A stretch of DNA of 18,935 nt from an uncultured Ruminococcus sp. Lineage in GTDB: Bacteria > Bacillota > Clostridia > Oscillospirales > Ruminococcaceae. The notes beneath the pieces are model-generated. The model worked only from the letters and a program-made list of their open reading frames with translations. It did not search any database and was not told the origin of the DNA. Shown one piece after another: positions 1 to 7,117 of this stretch; the stretch's first letter is position 1; each line of letters starts with the position of its first letter. The stretch covers positions 1 through 18,935 of the forward strand of contig CAJKFZ010000023.1 of NCBI GenBank assembly GCA_905199285.1. Reading direction: 5' to 3'. Made by a program: the position numbers and the translations under genes.

Positions 1-740
1 TGACAGTTGTTTGCATGGCTTGTTTTAATGTTGAAACATCTGTTGATTCAACAAATGCAGCGTCTGAGGAACTTTCGTCCATAGAAAACGAAATGGCACT
101 GAAAATTAACGAGGCACGGCTGGAACTGGGACTTAAACCGTTGTATATCGTTCCTTATCTTAACGATGTTGCAAGAACTCGTTCAAGAGAGCTTCTGGAA
201 AATTATGATCATATCCGTCCTGACGGAAACAGCTGGGTGTCTATTATTGACCGTACCCTTGTTCCGTGGAATTCTGCCGATGAGATACTTGCAAGAGGAA
301 GCTCTAACGTTGATCTTGTTTTTAAGGCATGGAAAAATTCCGAGGTTCACTGGAATGCTATAACAAGCGATAAAGTAACTCATTTCGGTATTGGTCTTTC
401 ATATGAACCTAACAGCGACAGACAGTGGTATTGGTCTGTGATTTTCGTTGTTCTGGATGACGAAGTTGTTCTGAACGGTCAGGAAGTTCCTGTCAAATAT
501 CGAGTTGTACCACAGTCAACGGGCGATTTGAACGGAGACGGTCAGGTTGATTCGTTTGATCTTGTTCTTCTGAAAAAATATGTTGCAGATAAGGAAAGCG
601 TGTATTTTAATGATCTTCAGATAGCGGCGGCCGATACATTTAAAGACGGCGCTGTTACTTCTGCGGACGTTTTAATGCTGAGCAAGTATATTCTTGGCGA
701 ATATAGTAAACTTCCGGTTACAATTGATATGCTGTTATAA
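1..740 (+). CDS. CAP-domain protein with C-terminal type I dockerin (5' partial)
   Basis: The frame is open back to the first base of the window, so the true start and most of a signal peptide probably lie upstream; the ATG at 15 is just the first in-window Met. Roughly nt 90-460 encode a CAP (SCP/PR1-like) domain: the opening helix INEARLELGLKPL, then R-S-E-L, HIRPDG, a W-x-x-S-x-x-H segment and HFGIGLSY, all in family order. Roughly nt 525-705 encode a dockerin with two calcium-loop/helix repeats. The first is canonical (GDLNGDGQVDSFD followed by LVLLKKY). The second is weaker (DTFKDGAVTSAD then VLMLSKYILG), with Phe where Asn/Asp is usual. Dockerins bind cohesins on scaffoldins, so the protein is probably secreted and docked to a cellulosome or surface scaffold. 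CAP substrate or activity is unknown. A strong terminator follows directly. Confidence 0.88.
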   Translation, partial: TVVCMACFNVETSVDSTNAASEELSSIENEMALKINEARLELGLKPLYIVPYLNDVARTRSRELLENYDHIRPDGNSWVSIIDRTLVPWNSADEILARGSSNVDLVFKAWKNSEVHWNAITSDKVTHFGIGLSYEPNSDRQWYWSVIFVVLDDEVVLNGQEVPVKYRVVPQSTGDLNGDGQVDSFDLVLLKKYVADKESVYFNDLQIAAADTFKDGAVTSADVLMLSKYILGEYSKLPVTIDMLL

Positions 741-753
741 ATATTTATGAATG

Positions 754-787
754 AAAAGCTGCTGCACACAATGTGCGGCGGCTTTTA
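754..787 (+). terminator. Intrinsic terminator after the CAP-dockerin gene
   Basis: A 15-bp stem (754-768 with 772-786, two G-U pairs) closes a 3-nt loop and ends in TTTT, 13 nt after the stop codon. The right arm contains the T run. Confidence 0.85.
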
Positions 788-871
788 TGTTTATGGAAAT
801 AAACAATATTTTTCTCGTATATTTGCAATCAAAATATGTTATAAAGTGAATTACAATTATCTTGCGGCAGT

Positions 872-897
872 AAAAAGCTCCCCAAAAAGGGGAGCTT
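872..897 (-). terminator. Intrinsic terminator of pckG
   Basis: A perfect 9-bp stem, AAGCTCCCC (875-883) with GGGGAGCTT (889-897), encloses a 5-base loop. Read on the minus strand it is followed by a T run (872-876) and lies about 20 nt beyond the pckG stop. On the plus strand the stem is also followed by AATTTTT, so it may work weakly both ways. Confidence 0.85.
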
Positions 898-919
898 AAT
901 TTTTATGATTTTACCGAGA

Positions 920-2722
920 TTACTTGTTAAGGTTAGCTTCGATCTTATCGAGCTCATCATAGAGAGCCTGTGGGATCTTTCCGCCCTTAGCAGCGATATC
1001 GTCGGTGTAATATCTTCTCATCTCTGCAATTTCCTTCTTCCAGAGATCCTTGTCAACAGCGAGGAGCTTATCCATAACTTCAGGAGTAACTTCATCCTCG
1101 ATGCCTTCAACATTGATATCACCCTTCTTAGGGAGGTAACCGATAGCTGTTTCGTCAGCATCAACAGTACCTTCACATCTCTTGATGATCCAGTCGAGAA
1201 CTCTCATGTTGTCGCCGAAACCAGGCCAGATGAAGTTTCCGTTTTCATCCTGCTTGAACCAGTTAACGTTGAAGATCTTAGGAGCCTTATCGCCGAGCTT
1301 TTCGCCCATTTCGAGCCAATGAGCCCAGTAATCGCCAACATTGTAGCCGATGAATGGCTTCATAGCCATAGGATCGTGACGGAGTACGCCTACAGCGCCT
1401 GTAGCAGCAGCAGTTGTTTCAGAAGAAACAGCAGAACCGATGTATGTACCGTGAGTCCAGTCGAATGACTGATATACAAGAGGAGTTGTAGAAGCTCTTC
1501 TTCCGCCGAAGATGATAGCGGAGATCGGAACACCGGCAGGATTGTTGAACTCAGGAGAAATGCAAGGGCAGTTTGTAGCCGGAGCAGTAAATCTTGAGTT
1601 AGGATGAGCAAGAGTGTTTCCTGCTTCTGTGTATTCAACGCCGTTAACCTTAGCGCCCTTCCACTCTGTAGCGTTAACAGGAGGATTTTTGTCGAGCTTC
1701 TCCCACCATACAGTGTTGTCATCATTGTTGATAGCAACGTTTGTGAAGATAGTATCCTTCATTGCGCAGTGGAGAGCATTTGGGTTGGACTTTTCGTTAG
1801 TTCCTGGAGCAACGCCGAAGAAACCGTTTTCAGGGTTGATAGCATAAAGTCTGCCATCCTCGCCGGGCTTCATCCAAGCGATATCGTCACCGACTGTGAA
1901 TACTTCGTAACCGTCCTTCTTATATCCCTCCGGAGGAATAAGCATAGCAAGGTTTGTCTTACCGCAGGCAGACGGGAAAGCAGCAGTGATATACTTAACT
2001 TCTCCGTTTGGCTTCTTAACGCCGAGGATAAGCATATGCTCAGCCATCCAGCCTTCGTTCTTACCCTGGAAAGAAGCGATACGAAGAGCGAAGCACTTCT
2101 TGCCGAGAAGAACGTTTCCGCCGTAAGCAGAGTTGATAGACCAAATTGTGTTATCCTCTGGGAACTGAACGATATATCTCTCGTCAGGATTAACGTCAGC
2201 CTTAGAGTGGAGACCTCTAACGAAGTCGTTGGACTCGTCGCCGAGGTTCTTGAAAGCGTCAGCGCCCATTCTTGTCATGATGTTCATGTTAAGAACAACG
2301 TAGATAGAATCTGTAACCTCAACGCCGACCTTAGCAAGAGGAGAACCGATAGGTCCCATAGAATAAGGGATAACGTACATAGTTCTGCCCTTCATAACTC
2401 CTTCGTAGAGTTTGCCGAGCTTAGCGTACATTTCCTGAGGATCGCACCAGTTGTTTGTCGGGCCTGCGTCCTCTTTATTTCTTGTACAGATGAAAGTTCT
2501 GTCCTCAACACGAGCAACATCGTTAGGATTTGTTCTGTGGTAGAGACATCCCGGGAGCTTTTCCTGATTAAGCTCGATCATTTCGCCTGTTTCGATAGCT
2601 TCCTTTCTGAGAGCAGCGAGCTGTTCAGCTGAGCCGTCGATCCAAACAACCTGATCAGGCTGACAGAGGGCGATCATTTCGTCAACCCACTTTAATACGT
2701 TAGGGTTCTTTGTAAGTGACAT
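920..2722 (-). CDS. pckG: Phosphoenolpyruvate carboxykinase (GTP)
   Basis: Interconverts oxaloacetate + GTP and PEP + GDP + CO2 in the cytoplasm. In rumen- and gut-type fermenters it commonly runs in the CO2-fixing direction, towards oxaloacetate and succinate (family knowledge). The 600-residue length fits the GTP-dependent family. Visible motifs are ARVEDRT (~70-76, PEP-binding Arg), PYSMGPIGSPLAK (~119-131), AEHMLI (metal-ligand His ~229), the P-loop FPSACGKTNLAM (~249-260) with the family's reactive Cys253, VGDDIAWMKPG (~277-287), FGGRRASTTPLV, and NWFKQDENG near the nucleotide site. The frame is open 20 codons further upstream, but the start at 2722 is chosen because AGGAGGT (2731-2737) sits 8 nt before it and family alignment starts there. 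It has its own consensus promoter and terminator, so it is probably monocistronic and well expressed. Confidence 0.97.
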   Translation of the reverse strand: MSLTKNPNVLKWVDEMIALCQPDQVVWIDGSAEQLAALRKEAIETGEMIELNQEKLPGCLYHRTNPNDVARVEDRTFICTRNKEDAGPTNNWCDPQEMYAKLGKLYEGVMKGRTMYVIPYSMGPIGSPLAKVGVEVTDSIYVVLNMNIMTRMGADAFKNLGDESNDFVRGLHSKADVNPDERYIVQFPEDNTIWSINSAYGGNVLLGKKCFALRIASFQGKNEGWMAEHMLILGVKKPNGEVKYITAAFPSACGKTNLAMLIPPEGYKKDGYEVFTVGDDIAWMKPGEDGRLYAINPENGFFGVAPGTNEKSNPNALHCAMKDTIFTNVAINNDDNTVWWEKLDKNPPVNATEWKGAKVNGVEYTEAGNTLAHPNSRFTAPATNCPCISPEFNNPAGVPISAIIFGGRRASTTPLVYQSFDWTHGTYIGSAVSSETTAAATGAVGVLRHDPMAMKPFIGYNVGDYWAHWLEMGEKLGDKAPKIFNVNWFKQDENGNFIWPGFGDNMRVLDWIIKRCEGTVDADETAIGYLPKKGDINVEGIEDEVTPEVMDKLLAVDKDLWKKEIAEMRRYYTDDIAAKGGKIPQALYDELDKIEANLNK

Positions 2723-2798
2723 CGTATTATACCTCCTATAAAATCGTTTAGCAAATATATTCAATACAACTGAAAAAATCAATCGTATCTCTAATACT

Positions 2799-2827
2799 AT
2801 TATATATTATTTTTGTCAAACTGTCAA
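2799..2827 (-). promoter_or_regulatory. Consensus sigma-70/SigA promoter of pckG
   Basis: Read on the minus strand: TTGACA (2827-2822), exactly 17 bp, then TATAAT (2804-2799). Both hexamers are perfect consensus. Transcription would start near 2792, giving a leader of about 70 nt before the start codon. A second TTGACA copy (2819-2814) lies only 9 bp from the -10 and is not a usable -35 with it. Confidence 0.8.
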
Positions 2828-2872
2828 TAGCATACTGTGATATATTTTTAACATAGTTATATATATACGATA

Positions 2873-3706
2873 TTATACGGCATTTTCTTCAATAGTGTAA
2901 CCTGCGAACTGGAACGGTTTTTTAATATTTCCGAGAATTATGTCCGCATAAAGCTCTGCAATGGCGTTCCAGGTATCATGATTTACTATTCCGTCGGGAG
3001 AAAGACCGAGAATCTGCTGAAGCTGAGAAACTGCCTGAGCCGTTAAAGCTCCAAAATATCCTGTTTCTTTTAATATAGGAGACAGACCGAGGGTTTCATT
3101 TATAAGATTGATATATTCTTGTAGAATACGAACATTCCTGTCGGAAATACCTTCACGCAGTATGGATGAGCCGAACGGAGCAGTGTGTGGAATATCATTC
3201 ACGTCCGGAGCTTTTACAATGCTCTTATATGCTCTGTACAGTGTGTTCCATGAAGTGCGATCGGCTCTTCCTGTTTCATTGAGTTCAAAAACGTGCTGAA
3301 AGGCTTTAAGCGCATTTTCGGTTTCTTCGTCAAAGCTTCCGGTAACGTTTATTTCCGGAACGGAGGGGTAAAAAATTCCGGCAGCCGACAGCCATAGCTG
3401 CATAAGTTTTACAGATTCACCTTCGCTTCCTTTGTGAAGCTCTCCGGGAAACTGAGCCGGAATGTCTTCAAGCTCGTCTGCAATTTTATAGAGTTCTGAT
3501 AATTTTTTGATTGAAGAATAAATTTCCTTGATTTTGAGAATAACAGCGTCATCGGTATCATCATCACTGCTTATCCCGAAAATACGGCGGAAAGTTTCGA
3601 TGGCATCGGATAAAGCCTCAATGTCGGGAACTTTGGGTATCTCCGGATAATTATACGATATTCTGTTAAGATATATTTTTATAAGATTGCGTTCTGTATC
3701 ACTCAT
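2873..3706 (-). CDS. Protein with tandem peptidoglycan-binding domains
   Basis: A 277-residue protein built almost entirely of PG_binding_1-like repeats. Repeat 1 (~5-66, LIKIYLNRISYNYPEIPKVP onward) is degenerate. Repeat 2 (~93-162) has GSEGESVKLMQLWL, GSFDEETENALKAFQ and RTSWNTLY. Repeat 3 (~183-254) has SDRNVRILQEYIN, GYFGALTAQAVSQLQ and NHDTWNAIAELY. I see no signal peptide, membrane helix or catalytic domain, so export is unexplained. Related multi-repeat proteins in Clostridia have been annotated as spore-cortex-lytic-enzyme-like, but nothing here shows lytic activity. Start at 3706 is supported by AAGGAG (3717-3722) 10 nt upstream. It lies upstream of pckG on the same strand, but pckG has its own promoter. 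Confidence 0.82.
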   Translation of the reverse strand: MSDTERNLIKIYLNRISYNYPEIPKVPDIEALSDAIETFRRIFGISSDDDTDDAVILKIKEIYSSIKKLSELYKIADELEDIPAQFPGELHKGSEGESVKLMQLWLSAAGIFYPSVPEINVTGSFDEETENALKAFQHVFELNETGRADRTSWNTLYRAYKSIVKAPDVNDIPHTAPFGSSILREGISDRNVRILQEYINLINETLGLSPILKETGYFGALTAQAVSQLQQILGLSPDGIVNHDTWNAIAELYADIILGNIKKPFQFAGYTIEENAV

Positions 3707-3730
3707 TCTAAAAGTACTCCTTAAACATTA

Positions 3731-3760
3731 AATATATATTTATTTTTATTCACTTATCAA
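3731..3760 (-). promoter_or_regulatory. Possible promoter of the PG-binding protein gene
   Basis: On the minus strand, TTGATA (3760-3755) is followed by 18 bp and TATATT (3736-3731), or by 16 bp and TATATA (3738-3733). The area is very AT-rich, so chance matches are likely. Confidence 0.35.
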
Positions 3761-3866
3761 CAGATTTATGTAAAATAGATATTATATAAAATGCACAATT
3801 GAATGAATAAATAGTTGTCGGAATAATAGAATATTACTTTTTGAATAATTTTTTTCGTATATTTAC

Positions 3867-3894
3867 TTGAAATATATGCAAAATGTGGTATAAT
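3867..3894 (+). promoter_or_regulatory. Promoter of the cytidylate-kinase-like gene
   Basis: TTGAAA (3867-3872), 16 bp, TATAAT (3889-3894), with an extended -10 TG at 3886-3887. The predicted leader is about 70 nt. Confidence 0.65.
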
Positions 3895-3969
3895 AGAATA
3901 GTAATCATAAAGGTACAGGATTGATTCATCAGTTTTGTATAACAATTTAGCAATTGGGGGTTGTTTCCG

Positions 3970-4593
3970 ATGAAGAAAAAAATTATCACTATAGAACGTC
4001 AATATGGAAGCGGAGGAAGCGTTATCGGAAAGCTCGCCGCTGAGAAACTTGGAATAAACTGCTATAACAGGCAGATCCTTGATATGACTGCTGAAAGATG
4101 TCAGATCTCTCCGGAATATCTTGAGTCCGCCGAGGAAAATGTTCCTACAAGTTTTCTCTATTCGCTTCTTCTTTCAGCAAATCCGGCAAGATCGGTGGAA
4201 GACAGTCTGCCGCTTTCGGATAAGGTTTTTCTTATGGAAAGCCGTATAATCAACGAGATCGCTGAAAAAGAGGAAAGTTTTATACTTGTTGGACGCTGCG
4301 GAAATTACATCCTTGAGGATAAGGGATGTTTCAGCGTTTATATTTATTCGTCTCCGGAAGAACGTATGAAACGTGCGGTTGAGGAATACGGCATTGCTCC
4401 GAATAAAGCCGAGTCGGTCATGAAAAAGGCTGATAAGCGCCGTGAAACTTTCTATAATGTCAATACCGGAAAGCTCTGGCAGGATAAAGACAGATATTCT
4501 CTTTGTCTCAACAGCGCTGAACTGGGAGATGAGCTTTGTGCTGAGCTTATAATTAAGGCATACAACGAATATAATAAAAAATTTGAGAAATAA
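3970..4593 (+). CDS. Cytidylate kinase-like family protein
   Basis: A 207-residue P-loop protein of the Cytidylate_kin2 type. The N-terminus reads IITIERQYGSGGSVIGKLAAEKLGI (~5-29), matching the family signature of E/S-R-Q-Y-G-S-G-G followed by an I-G-K helix. This differs from the classical GxxxxGK(S/T) loop of true Cmk. Later, ILVGRCGNYIL and VYIYSSPEERMKRAVEEYGI resemble the nucleotide-kinase core and lid, and KADKRRETFYNVNTGKLW is the usual Arg-rich lid region. The real substrate in this family is mostly untested. ATG at 3970 is preferred over the in-frame TTG at 3961 because GGGGG (3956-3960) lies 9 nt before the ATG and the family motif starts four residues in. No obvious partner lies beside it; the next gene is separated by a hairpin-rich stretch and a terminator. 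Confidence 0.88.
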   Translation: MKKKIITIERQYGSGGSVIGKLAAEKLGINCYNRQILDMTAERCQISPEYLESAEENVPTSFLYSLLLSANPARSVEDSLPLSDKVFLMESRIINEIAEKEESFILVGRCGNYILEDKGCFSVYIYSSPEERMKRAVEEYGIAPNKAESVMKKADKRRETFYNVNTGKLWQDKDRYSLCLNSAELGDELCAELIIKAYNEYNKKFEK

Positions 4594-4594
4594 A

Positions 4595-4673
4595 ATGAAT
4601 TTCCTTTTTAAAAATTCATGACGCTATGTGCGTCTGGCGAGCGGCTGAGGGATTTCCTTCGGCTGTTTGTCAG
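4595..4673 (+). other. Hairpin-rich intergenic stretch, candidate structured RNA
   Basis: Three consecutive foldable elements lie between the kinase-like gene and its downstream terminator. ATGAATTT (4595-4602) pairs with AAATTCAT (4612-4619). GACGC (4620-4624) pairs with GCGTC (4630-4634). An 18-bp uninterrupted stem pairs 4634-4651 with 4656-4673 around an ATTT loop, including six G-U pairs in RNA sense. The second and third share base 4634. Wobble pairing suggests the structure matters as plus-strand RNA: in the minus-strand transcript the G-U positions become A-C mismatches. It matches no riboswitch class I recognise; it could be a 3' UTR element, a small RNA ending at the 4703-4738 terminator, or a small palindromic repeat. 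Confidence 0.45.
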
Positions 4674-4702
4674 AATTTCATAGAATACTATATCTCTCTT
4701 TT

Positions 4703-4738
4703 ACAAAAAGACTCTGTTTGAAAGCAGAGTCTTTTTGT
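4703..4738 (+). terminator. Intrinsic terminator after the kinase-like gene
   Basis: A perfect 14-bp stem (4703-4716 with 4725-4738), 8-nt loop, whose right arm carries CTTTTTG. It is about 110 nt beyond the stop codon and would end a transcript that includes the hairpin-rich stretch. The stem is nearly symmetrical, so it may work on both strands. Confidence 0.8.
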
Positions 4739-4745
4739 GTATATT
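4718..4745 (+). promoter_or_regulatory. Possible promoter of the DUF421-DUF4363 pair
   Basis: TTGAAA (4718-4723), 16 bp, TATATT (4740-4745). The -35 sits in the loop of the upstream terminator, and transcription would start near 4752. This is the only fair hexamer pair between the terminator and the gene. Confidence 0.35.
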
Positions 4746-4788
4746 GAAGAAAAAATAAGAAATAATAATCAGAAAGGAGTTGTTTGAA

Positions 4789-5496
4789 ATGAGTATTATA
4801 CTTCTTAGATCACTGATATTATATGTTCTTGTAATATTCGCTATAAGATTGATGGGAAAACGTCAGCTTGGCGAACTTCAACCGTCAGAACTGGTTATAA
4901 CTATTCTGGTATCGAATATAGCAACACTGCCTATAGAGGACGCCGACATACCGGTTCTTTTAGGCGTAACGCCGATTTTTGCCCTTGTTTGCTTCGAGGT
5001 CATTACATCATGGCTCGGACTTCATTTCCCGAAACTGCGAAAAGCTGTGTCGGGTAGTCCGAAAATAATTATCAGGGGCGGAAAAGTAGATCCGTATGTT
5101 ATGCGTGAGCTTCGTTTTTCAGTCGATGACCTTCTAATGGCTCTCAGAGGACAGGATGTTTTTGATATAAGCGAGGTTCAGTTCGCTATAGTTGAAACAA
5201 CGGGAAGTATTTCCGTTATGAAAAAACAGGTGGAGGATACTCCGAAAAGAAGCGATATAGGTCTTGAGCCGAAGTCGAGCGATCCGCCGATGCTTGTTGT
5301 ATCAGATGGAAAAATGATAGCAAGAACGCTGGATTTTCTCGGTTTGAACGATGAGTGTATAAACAGGATACTGAAAAAAGCAAGCGTTAAGATGAAAGAT
5401 GTTCTTATAATGACCGCCGACCGATGCGGAAATTATTATATTGCAGAAAAAAACAGCGGAAAACCGCATATTATCGAGGAGAAGAATAATAAATGA
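4789..5496 (+). CDS. DUF421 (YetF/YdfS-family) membrane protein
   Basis: A 235-residue member of the DUF421 family. Three hydrophobic helices open the protein (~2-22, ~32-49, ~54-76). The family signature GKRQLGELQPSELVITILVS follows the first, and a soluble domain includes IIIRGGKVDPYVMRELRFSV (~93-112), DDLLMALRGQDVFDISEVQFAIVE and GSISVMKK. The molecular function is not known; relatives are widespread in Firmicutes, often in several copies in spore formers. AAAGGAG (4773-4779) is 9 nt before the ATG at 4789; the in-frame TTG at 4780 overlaps this site and is rejected. The gene's TGA overlaps the next gene's start in ATGA (5493-5496), so the two are translationally coupled. Confidence 0.9.
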   Translation: MSIILLRSLILYVLVIFAIRLMGKRQLGELQPSELVITILVSNIATLPIEDADIPVLLGVTPIFALVCFEVITSWLGLHFPKLRKAVSGSPKIIIRGGKVDPYVMRELRFSVDDLLMALRGQDVFDISEVQFAIVETTGSISVMKKQVEDTPKRSDIGLEPKSSDPPMLVVSDGKMIARTLDFLGLNDECINRILKKASVKMKDVLIMTADRCGNYYIAEKNSGKPHIIEEKNNK

Positions 5497-5870
5497 CCAG
5501 AGTTAAAATATGCACCGGAATTTTATGCGTTATGGTAGCGATGAGCATTTTTTTCAGCATTCTTATAAATAAAAAGTGCAGCGGATTTATAAAGGATACC
5601 GAAACGATATGGGAGTATTATGAAGCCGGAGAATTTGATAAAGCCTACCATGAGTCTGAAAAGCTTGAAGATGATTGGGAAAACTTCCGAAGCTACGCTT
5701 CTGTATTGATACACAACGGCAAACTCACCGAAATAGATCGTATAAGTTCAAGAATAATTTATCTTGTCGAACATCAAAGCGAAGAGCTGCATTCCGACCT
5801 TACCGAACTGAAGCATATGATAGAGTCCATTACCAAAGGCGAATTTCCGTCGATTACGAGTATATTATAG
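5493..5870 (+). CDS. DUF4363-family small membrane-anchored protein
   Basis: A 125-residue protein with one N-terminal membrane helix (~7-26, TGILCVMVAMSIFFSILIN) and a helical remainder: WEYYEAGEFDKAYHESEKLEDDW, then a run ending LTELKHMIESITKGE. This shape and its position directly after DUF421 fit the DUF4363 family, often found beside DUF421 genes in Clostridia. Function is unknown; the helical part would lie outside if the single helix acts as a signal anchor. Translation is coupled to the upstream gene by the 4-nt ATGA overlap, so the two proteins are probably made in matched amounts and may form a membrane complex (inference). Confidence 0.78.
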   Translation: MTRVKICTGILCVMVAMSIFFSILINKKCSGFIKDTETIWEYYEAGEFDKAYHESEKLEDDWENFRSYASVLIHNGKLTEIDRISSRIIYLVEHQSEELHSDLTELKHMIESITKGEFPSITSIL

Positions 5871-5900
5871 AAAAACCGCACAATATTTTGTGCGGTTTTT
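5871..5900. terminator. Bidirectional terminator between converging genes
   Basis: A perfect 13-bp stem, A5-CCGCACAA (5871-5883) with TTGTGCGG-T5 (5888-5900), around TATT. It starts just after the DUF4363 stop and ends 4 nt before the stop of the converging SEDS gene, with T runs on both strands, so it serves both units. Confidence 0.9.
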
Positions 5901-5904
5901 AAGT

Positions 5905-7062
5905 TTATTCTTCGTTGTCGTCATAAAAGACGTTGTAATTCACAGCCCTGTGACTGTATGTGCTTAAAACAAGTCCGATTATCGCATACATACTGACCAT
6001 AGCCGTACCTCCTGCGCTCAGAAACGGCAGCGGGATTCCGATAACCGGAGCAACTTTCAGTACCATTCCGATATTGAGTATACAATGTGAAAGCATAAGC
6101 CCGAAAGCCCCCATACAGATAAAGCGTCCAAGTCTGTCACGGGTAATATGGCTGTCTGCAAAAATCTTAAGGCAGATGTAAGCGAGGATGATGAGAAGTC
6201 CGATCGAGCCGACAAAACCGAAAACCTGTCCGGCATATGTGAAAATAAAGTCATTGTGGATTTCGGGAACATAAACGTATTCGTCGGCATTTTTCATAAG
6301 ACCTTTTCCGAATACTCCGCCGGATTTCAGTGCGGCAAGACCGAGATTCTGCTGATATTCAATATCAGCATCCGTACCCGGATTAAAAAGAATAAGAATA
6401 CGCTTTTTATGGAACTCGTTCAGAGCAAAAAACCACATTCCTGCAACGGCTGCTGCAATAACGAAAGGAGCAGCAATAAGATATTTCCATGAAATTTTTG
6501 CAGAGCATATCATAAATCCGAAGATCGCAGCAAAAACTATAGCTGTGCCGTAATCTCCCTGTTTTCCGACTATAGCGATCGGTACAGCTCCGTGTATCAG
6601 CAGAAGAAGCATATGAAGCGGCTTGTTCATATTTTCTTCATCACGGGAAAGATGATAGCCGAAGGTCAGTATAAAAGCGATTTTCAGAACCTCGGAAGGC
6701 TGAAAATTTAAGGGACCGATTTGCAGCCATGCCTGATCGTCTGCGCCGGCACGCTGGTATCCGAGAGAGGTGAACGTTAATGCCACAAGAAAAAGTGCAG
6801 CCGGAGCAAATATAAACCACAGCTTAACAAGCTTACGGTAATCTATAAGAGAAATGATAATAGCTGCTCCGATACCGATTATCATTGAAAAAAGCTGAGT
6901 TTTCCAATAGCTTGAACCAACGCCTTCATTTGCGCTCAGACCGCTTTCGCTGATAGAATATATAAGCAGAGTGCTTATAGCGGCGCAAAGCGTAACTGCA
7001 AACATAAGTCCGGCGTCGATATTATGTTTATTTACAGATAATTTTTTAAATGCCGATTTCAT
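5905..7062 (-). CDS. FtsW/RodA/SpoVE (SEDS) family peptidoglycan polymerase
   Basis: A 385-residue polytopic membrane protein, usual length for SEDS glycosyltransferases, which polymerise lipid II into glycan strands together with a class B PBP. Visible motifs are QPSEVLKIAF (~121-130), KQGDYGTAIVFA (~167-178), KRILILFNPGTD (~220-231) then EYQQNLGLAALKSGGVFGKG (~235-254), VPEIHNDFIF (~265-274) with the likely catalytic Asp271, and the C-terminal NIGMVLKVAPVIGIPLPFLSAGG. The pattern is closest to RodA. Compared with the usual PExHTDFIFAxxGEE, this copy has N in place of T and GQV in place of GEE. AAGGAG (7068-7073) precedes the ATG by 5 nt. It follows yifB by 55 nt on the same strand with no visible terminator, so co-transcription is likely. 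No class B PBP gene is in the window. Confidence 0.9.
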   Translation of the reverse strand: MKSAFKKLSVNKHNIDAGLMFAVTLCAAISTLLIYSISESGLSANEGVGSSYWKTQLFSMIIGIGAAIIISLIDYRKLVKLWFIFAPAALFLVALTFTSLGYQRAGADDQAWLQIGPLNFQPSEVLKIAFILTFGYHLSRDEENMNKPLHMLLLLIHGAVPIAIVGKQGDYGTAIVFAAIFGFMICSAKISWKYLIAAPFVIAAAVAGMWFFALNEFHKKRILILFNPGTDADIEYQQNLGLAALKSGGVFGKGLMKNADEYVYVPEIHNDFIFTYAGQVFGFVGSIGLLIILAYICLKIFADSHITRDRLGRFICMGAFGLMLSHCILNIGMVLKVAPVIGIPLPFLSAGGTAMVSMYAIIGLVLSTYSHRAVNYNVFYDDNEE

Positions 7063-7117
7063 TGTTTCTCCTTATTTTTAATATATCCTTTGTTCTTTTT
7101 ATCGTTTTAGTCAGAGT

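Noticed and set aside
905..2632. Long plus-strand open frames (905-1468 and 1604-2632) antisense to pckG
   Set aside because: pckG is certain from its motifs, and the antisense frames have no family resemblance and arise from its codon bias.
3766..4002. 78-codon minus-strand frame in the intergenic region before the kinase-like gene
   Set aside because: It is AT-rich low-complexity sequence overlapping the kinase promoter and start, with no ribosome-binding site.
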